Assembly (NCBI RefSeq): GCF_018736085.1
Contig: NZ_CP076134.1
Coordinates: 1,250,501-1,314,500 of the forward strand
Direction: 5' to 3'
Length of the DNA stretch: 64,000 bases
From: Bradyrhizobium sediminis
GTDB lineage: Bacteria; Pseudomonadota; Alphaproteobacteria; Rhizobiales; Xanthobacteraceae
Positions 60,861-64,000 of this stretch are shown here, piece after piece. Below the pieces are notes generated by a model. That model ran no database searches. It was not told where the DNA came from and saw only the letters and a list, made by a program, of their open reading frames with translations. A program made the position numbers and the translations under genes. Positions within the stretch are counted from its first letter, which is position 1, and the number at the start of each line of letters is the position of its first letter.

Positions 60861-61139
60861 TCAAAACGGTCGACGCGACGTGTGGCGAATGTGGATCACC
60901 TGCAGCTCCATCCCGTGCGATCGGTAGAAAATTCGGTACGGCAGCCCGGGCACCGCTGCGGCCCAGAAGTCACGATCAACTAGCTTCGGTGCGATATCTG
61001 GAGCGAGTGAAATCCGTCGAATGGCGAGGCGTAAGCGGGCTTCGACGACGCCAGCGATTTCTGGAGAGGCTACTCTGCCGTAATAGCCTGCGATTGCGTC
61101 AATGTCGGCGAGGGCCTGCTCGGAGTACCTAACCCTCAT
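60861..61139 (-). CDS. parE: ParE/RelE-superfamily toxin
   Basis: 92 residues from ATG 61139. Typical ParE pattern: VRYSEQALADIDAIAGYYG at the start, ARLRLAIRRISLAPDIAPKL in the helices, and the C-terminal strand YRIFYRS followed by ELQVIHIRHTSRRP. ParE toxins poison DNA gyrase; other members cut mRNA. Its start overlaps the end of the antitoxin gene by 11 bp, so they are co-translated. In this setting it stabilises the element. Confidence 0.9.
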   Translation of the reverse strand: MRVRYSEQALADIDAIAGYYGRVASPEIAGVVEARLRLAIRRISLAPDIAPKLVDRDFWAAAVPGLPYRIFYRSHGMELQVIHIRHTSRRPF

Positions 61140-61377
61140 GACTCCTGAATTTGGCGAATGCGGCCTCGACGGCCTTCTCTGACGCGAACTGTCCCCTATC
61201 AATTTCCGCTAGCGCAGTGTCCAATACGCGCAATTCCTCCTCGCTCGCGTGGTATTCTCCCGAGCGCCACTCATCAATCTGTCGGGCCGCATTATCGAGC
61301 ATCTCAAGGTCATCCTCAGACCATGAGGCTACCCTTTCGTTTATCTGATTGAGTATTTTATCGGCCTTTTTGCTCAT
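61129..61377 (-). CDS. antitoxin partner of the ParE toxin
   Basis: 82 residues from ATG 61377. Mostly helical and acidic (ERVASWSEDDLEMLDNAARQ). The end FASEKAVEAAFAKFR resembles the toxin-wrapping tail of RelB/ParD-type antitoxins. AGGGAA precedes the ATG, and TATAAT (61384-61389 on the minus strand) lies just before it, so the transcript may start almost at the ATG. It probably represses its own operon. Confidence 0.82.
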   Translation of the reverse strand: MSKKADKILNQINERVASWSEDDLEMLDNAARQIDEWRSGEYHASEEELRVLDTALAEIDRGQFASEKAVEAAFAKFRSHEG

Positions 61378-61384
61378 TTCCCTA

Positions 61385-62902
61385 TTATACCACATTCGGC
61401 CTATCGCTGCCGCCTCGGCGGCTAGCATCCCAGGTGGCTAAGTCATCGATCTTGTCAGGATACCGTTCGGCCGTGATGCGAGCCCGCGCCATGTCAGCCA
61501 GATAGGATTTCATCGGACCACTTCCCTTCTCCCCCAGTTCACTCTGAACGAGAGCCAATATTGCCTGCTGTTCGTTGAGCGGCAGGGACGCAAACAACGC
61601 GTCTGCGGCTCTTCGCCGGTACGTGCTGTACTCGATGCGGTCATCTTCGGCGCGCTTCTCGGCGGCAGCCCGCTCGGCGGTCTTAGCATCGCTCCGTCGG
61701 CGTTCCTGGCGGTTGATATAGCTGGTTAGATACTGCTTAAGGCCTCCAAGCGTCTTCACGTCAAAACTTGTCTTCTTGGCCTCCGAAAGCGCGTAGGAGA
61801 GGAATTGGGGCATCTCATCGAATGAGACCTCAGTCAGTAGAAATTTGGCCGTCTCCACGTCCTTAGACGGAACATAAGGTATGGCGGAGGTCGGCTGGCC
61901 GGTCCTCTTTTCTAGAAACATGTACGCAACCTTGAGCGGCTCGGCTGTTTCCTGTTTGTCGCTTTGGAATTCGAACTGCATTTCTGGCTGATGTCGACCA
62001 CGATAAAAGCGATCGTAATCATGAATAAACGCAATACCCGGACGGAAGGTCAGGATAAGGCCCTTGCCGTCTGCGGCGGCTGCAATGCTGTAGGAAGCCA
62101 GAAAGCCCACTTCGCGCAATTTGCGAAGATGCGACCCTAACTGATCTCGCTCAATGACAGATGGCTGGGTGTGCACGGTGATGCCGCCGAGCCATTCGGT
62201 GCAGATGTCCTCGTAGCGCTTTCTGAATGTCGGTCGTTTGCGCGGATTGTCCGTGTACAAGTTTGCGAAGTGGAAGAAGAGGCGCATGTAGAGCGCTTGA
62301 CCAATCGTACCGAGTTCAGCCATGAGCGTATGATTCAGACACGTAAAATGCTCATCGTTCAGTGACGAAATTATCGGGCGAGCCAGCGTTACCGTGCATC
62401 GCTCAACAGGATCATGCTCGGACTCCCTTCGTTCGAGATACACTTCCGGAAAGATATTGAATGTGTGCTCGGCGAAATGACCTCCACTCGTTTTAAAAGC
62501 GGTACGGACAAAGGCGTATTGAATTTCGTGAAGTGCTCGCGTCAATTCCTCGCTGTCGCGACCACCCCACTGCTTGCGTCCGATTAGGCGGACGAGTTCG
62601 CGTTTCGTGAAAGAGATATCACTCTGGATCGGCCGGCCGTAATTTGAGTGCTTTTTTATCAGCGCCACAAAGATTTTGTGCGCAAGTGGTCCGGGCTGGC
62701 CAAGCGCTGGATCGGGGCGAATATAAACGGCTCTATCTTTAACGTTCGAATTGAGCGCAATCTCTCGTGTTCGTGTCGAAGCGCGCTTCGGATCGTGACA
62801 AAACAATGCACCGGAAACACGCAAGAGCGTGTTCTCCATGTACAGCTTTTCGACTGGGGTAGGCGCTGCCTGGCTCGTCGTTTTCGTTTCGCTTGCTGCC
62901 AT
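61385..62902 (-). CDS. plasmid-type replication initiator protein
   Basis: 505 residues. Contains the sequence style of alphaproteobacterial plasmid replication initiators: VYIRPDPALGQPGPLAHKIF near 55-75, then KRELVRLIG and paired winged-helix-like segments up to about 320 (for example GSHLRKLREVGFLASYSIA near 260). The C-terminal 130 residues are helical and charged with RQERRRSDAKTAERAAAEKR. It likely binds the iterons at 60620-60679 and starts replication of the excised element. The symbol is left open because the exact Rep class is not certain. Confidence 0.78.
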   Translation of the reverse strand: MAASETKTTSQAAPTPVEKLYMENTLLRVSGALFCHDPKRASTRTREIALNSNVKDRAVYIRPDPALGQPGPLAHKIFVALIKKHSNYGRPIQSDISFTKRELVRLIGRKQWGGRDSEELTRALHEIQYAFVRTAFKTSGGHFAEHTFNIFPEVYLERRESEHDPVERCTVTLARPIISSLNDEHFTCLNHTLMAELGTIGQALYMRLFFHFANLYTDNPRKRPTFRKRYEDICTEWLGGITVHTQPSVIERDQLGSHLRKLREVGFLASYSIAAAADGKGLILTFRPGIAFIHDYDRFYRGRHQPEMQFEFQSDKQETAEPLKVAYMFLEKRTGQPTSAIPYVPSKDVETAKFLLTEVSFDEMPQFLSYALSEAKKTSFDVKTLGGLKQYLTSYINRQERRRSDAKTAERAAAEKRAEDDRIEYSTYRRRAADALFASLPLNEQQAILALVQSELGEKGSGPMKSYLADMARARITAERYPDKIDDLATWDASRRGGSDRPNVV

Positions 62903-62970
62903 AAATCGGCAGCTAAATTATATCCCGAATGTTGGCGCGGGTCCTTTGCTACCGTGTGGAGAGCGGCCTG

Positions 62971-63552
62971 CTACTGTATCTCTCCCCCATTTCGGTTCTC
63001 CGGAGCAATCAGCAACGGTGCGAGCATTGATTGAAGGCGGTGGATCAGAGTGTTCGTTTCCTTTGATCGCTCCGTAAGCTCGTGTATCTGGGTGTTCTTT
63101 ACCGAAATCTCGCCGCGCAAGAAATCGTTCTCGCGTTCCAGAGCTGCGACATATCGCGAATCTTCTTCACGAACAGTCGCGACTTGTCGCGTCTGGTCGG
63201 GACTTGTCGTCGCTTGTCGCGGCTCTTCCTGGACCTTATTTCCCAACGGCCGAATGGTCGCGTCCGGTCGCGAATTGTCGCGACTAGTCGCGCCCGGTCG
63301 CGACACTTCTTTAATGTATTTTATGTGCCGCTCAACAGAGTAGGGCGCGACAAGATATCTCTCGCCGGTTGGCGTCTCCGCCTTATGGCAGTCGAGTTTA
63401 TCGAGGGCGCAATAGCGCTGGATAGCGCGCGGGGTGCGGGGAAAGCCCGCCTCCTCGTACATGTCCGCGACCTCATCGATCGACAGGGAATAGAGCTCGT
63501 TGGGCGAACGGTCGCGACTTGTCGCGTCCTGTCGCTTCTGATCGTCTTCCAT
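62971..63552 (-). CDS. HTH and coiled-coil protein upstream of the replication gene
   Basis: 193 residues from ATG 63552. The N-terminal helix-turn-helix is MerR-like (YSLSIDEVADMYEEAGFPRT followed by RAIQRYC). The middle (about 95-140) is an Arg/Thr/Asp-rich low-complexity stretch (SRPGATSRDNSRPDATIRP and RQATTSPDQTRQVATVRE). The end is a coiled coil (EENDFLRGEI-type heptads). This is the layout of plasmid partition or replication-control proteins. The gene itself contains the three arrays of the 10-bp GTCGC repeat, which it may bind. Confidence 0.7.
   Translation of the reverse strand: MEDDQKRQDATSRDRSPNELYSLSIDEVADMYEEAGFPRTPRAIQRYCALDKLDCHKAETPTGERYLVAPYSVERHIKYIKEVSRPGATSRDNSRPDATIRPLGNKVQEEPRQATTSPDQTRQVATVREEDSRYVAALERENDFLRGEISVKNTQIHELTERSKETNTLIHRLQSMLAPLLIAPENRNGGEIQ
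63176..63220. repeat. 10-bp repeat array 1 (five units)
   Basis: GTCGC (one copy GTCGG, one GTCGT) begins at 63176, 63186, 63196, 63206 and 63216, exactly 10 bp apart, inside the coding sequence. Confidence 0.85.
63256..63305. repeat. 10-bp repeat array 2 (five units)
   Basis: GGTCGCG-type units begin at 63256 and recur every 10 bp to 63296. Most contain the GTCGCG core; the palindrome GTCGCGAC is reached in some. Confidence 0.88.
63511..63540. repeat. 10-bp repeat array 3 (three units)
   Basis: GTCGC at 63511, 63521 and 63531, the same unit and period as the other two arrays, near the 5' end of the same gene. Confidence 0.85.
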
Positions 63553-63648
63553 GGTTTGATGATAACCGGCAGCCCTCCACCTGCCGCCGGTTATCCCCAC
63601 CGCGATGCACGCTCAATGTGACGGCTAATACTGAAGCTTGCTGAAGCG

Positions 63649-64000
63649 TTACACGTTCCAAGCTCCGGTAATATCCTGTTTGGGCGACGTAGTTGTTAGC
63701 CAATCAGAGACGCGGTCCGTTAGCTCGTTTAGGTTCAATCTGGCTCGACCTCGCAATGCGCATTCCCAAACCTTGAGGATTCTCCAACCATCGCGCTCCA
63801 GCTCAATTTCGGCAGCGATGTCGCGATCGCGATTTCGCAGAATTTTTGCGTTCCAAAAAACGGCGTTCGTCTTTGGCATCACCCCCTTGGGACAATCGTG
63901 GCCGTGCCAGAAGCAGCCGTGGACGAAAATAATAGCTCGGTGCGCGGGGAATACGATATCCGGGGTACCTCGCAGAGTTTTCACGTGCAGACGATAGCGG
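63649..64000 (-). CDS. vsr: very short patch repair (Vsr) endonuclease, cut by the window edge
   Basis: 117 codons visible; the frame is open at the right edge, where it reads RYRLHVKTLRGTPDIVF, so the true start is outside. TPDIV holds the catalytic aspartate, and VHGCFWHGHDCP carries the zinc ligands and His typical of Vsr. VWECALRG near the end is also conserved. Vsr nicks at T:G mismatches produced when 5-methylcytosine deaminates, and its gene usually accompanies a cytosine methyltransferase, which would lie to the right. Confidence 0.9.
   Translation of the reverse strand, partial: RYRLHVKTLRGTPDIVFPAHRAIIFVHGCFWHGHDCPKGVMPKTNAVFWNAKILRNRDRDIAAEIELERDGWRILKVWECALRGRARLNLNELTDRVSDWLTTTSPKQDITGAWNV

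Noticed and set aside
63176..63540. The 10-bp repeats considered as a CRISPR array
   Set aside because: Units are far too short, there are no spacers of the right size, and no cas genes are near.

Overview
The window comes from a GC-rich alphaproteobacterium, most likely a Bradyrhizobium or close Nitrobacteraceae relative. Signs of this are the ctrA-fliI-fliJ arrangement, codon use, and dispersed intergenic palindromes of the kind common in that group. No species can be named from the sequence alone.

The left part (1 to about 37.4 kb) is ordinary chromosome. In order it holds: a large RoxA-like di-haem cytochrome c; an NmrA-MarR-membrane protein operon with a repeated operator; an ECF sigma factor with an NrsF-like anti-sigma, divergent from a bufferin/gig-type metal-response operon (DUF2282, DUF692, DUF2063, DoxX) that continues into thioredoxin-like, TlpA-like and CcdA genes; ctrA divergent from fliI-fliJ; a SigK/RskA-type sigma and anti-sigma pair; the ubiT-ubiU-ubiV operon for oxygen-independent ubiquinone synthesis; an Lrp regulator; flhA; an MFS transporter; a tautomerase and LysR pair; a rhodanese; a P-type ATPase; cytochrome b561; an AI-2E exporter-family protein; an LprI-like protein; a Baeyer-Villiger monooxygenase; a gamma-glutamyltransferase; and an enoyl-CoA hydratase.

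From 37.4 to 44.6 kb the sequence becomes accessory. A Fic enzyme and a GNAT acetyltransferase lie between the intact end of the enoyl-CoA hydratase gene and a diverged second copy of that end. After them come a 674-residue protein of unknown function, a secreted trypsin-like protease, and a pair of conserved uncharacterised genes.

At 44.63 kb a 3' fragment of tRNA-Met(CAU), followed at once by a tyrosine integrase, marks the left end of an integrated mobile element that runs past the right edge. It carries an excisionase-like gene, a relic of a second integrase, an XRE regulator fused to a degenerate Nudix-like domain, and a cluster of tiny genes including DUF3768. It also has a tightly overlapping operon of membrane-anchored coiled-coil proteins with a serine-rich HerA/VirD4-like ATPase, a Replic_Relax protein, a second VirD4-like ATPase, and a NACHT NTPase with a nuclease-like N-terminus that is a candidate antiphage gene. 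A plasmid-like replication module completes it: a hairpin-packed non-coding region, 22-bp iterons, a ParE-type toxin-antitoxin pair, a replication initiator, and an HTH coiled-coil protein whose own gene holds three arrays of a 10-bp repeat. A partial Vsr endonuclease is cut by the window end.

The most promising undescribed items are the structured 400-nt region at 60.08-60.48 kb with its iterons, the 10-bp repeat arrays at 63.2-63.5 kb, the nuclease-NACHT protein, and the serine-rich ATPase operon.
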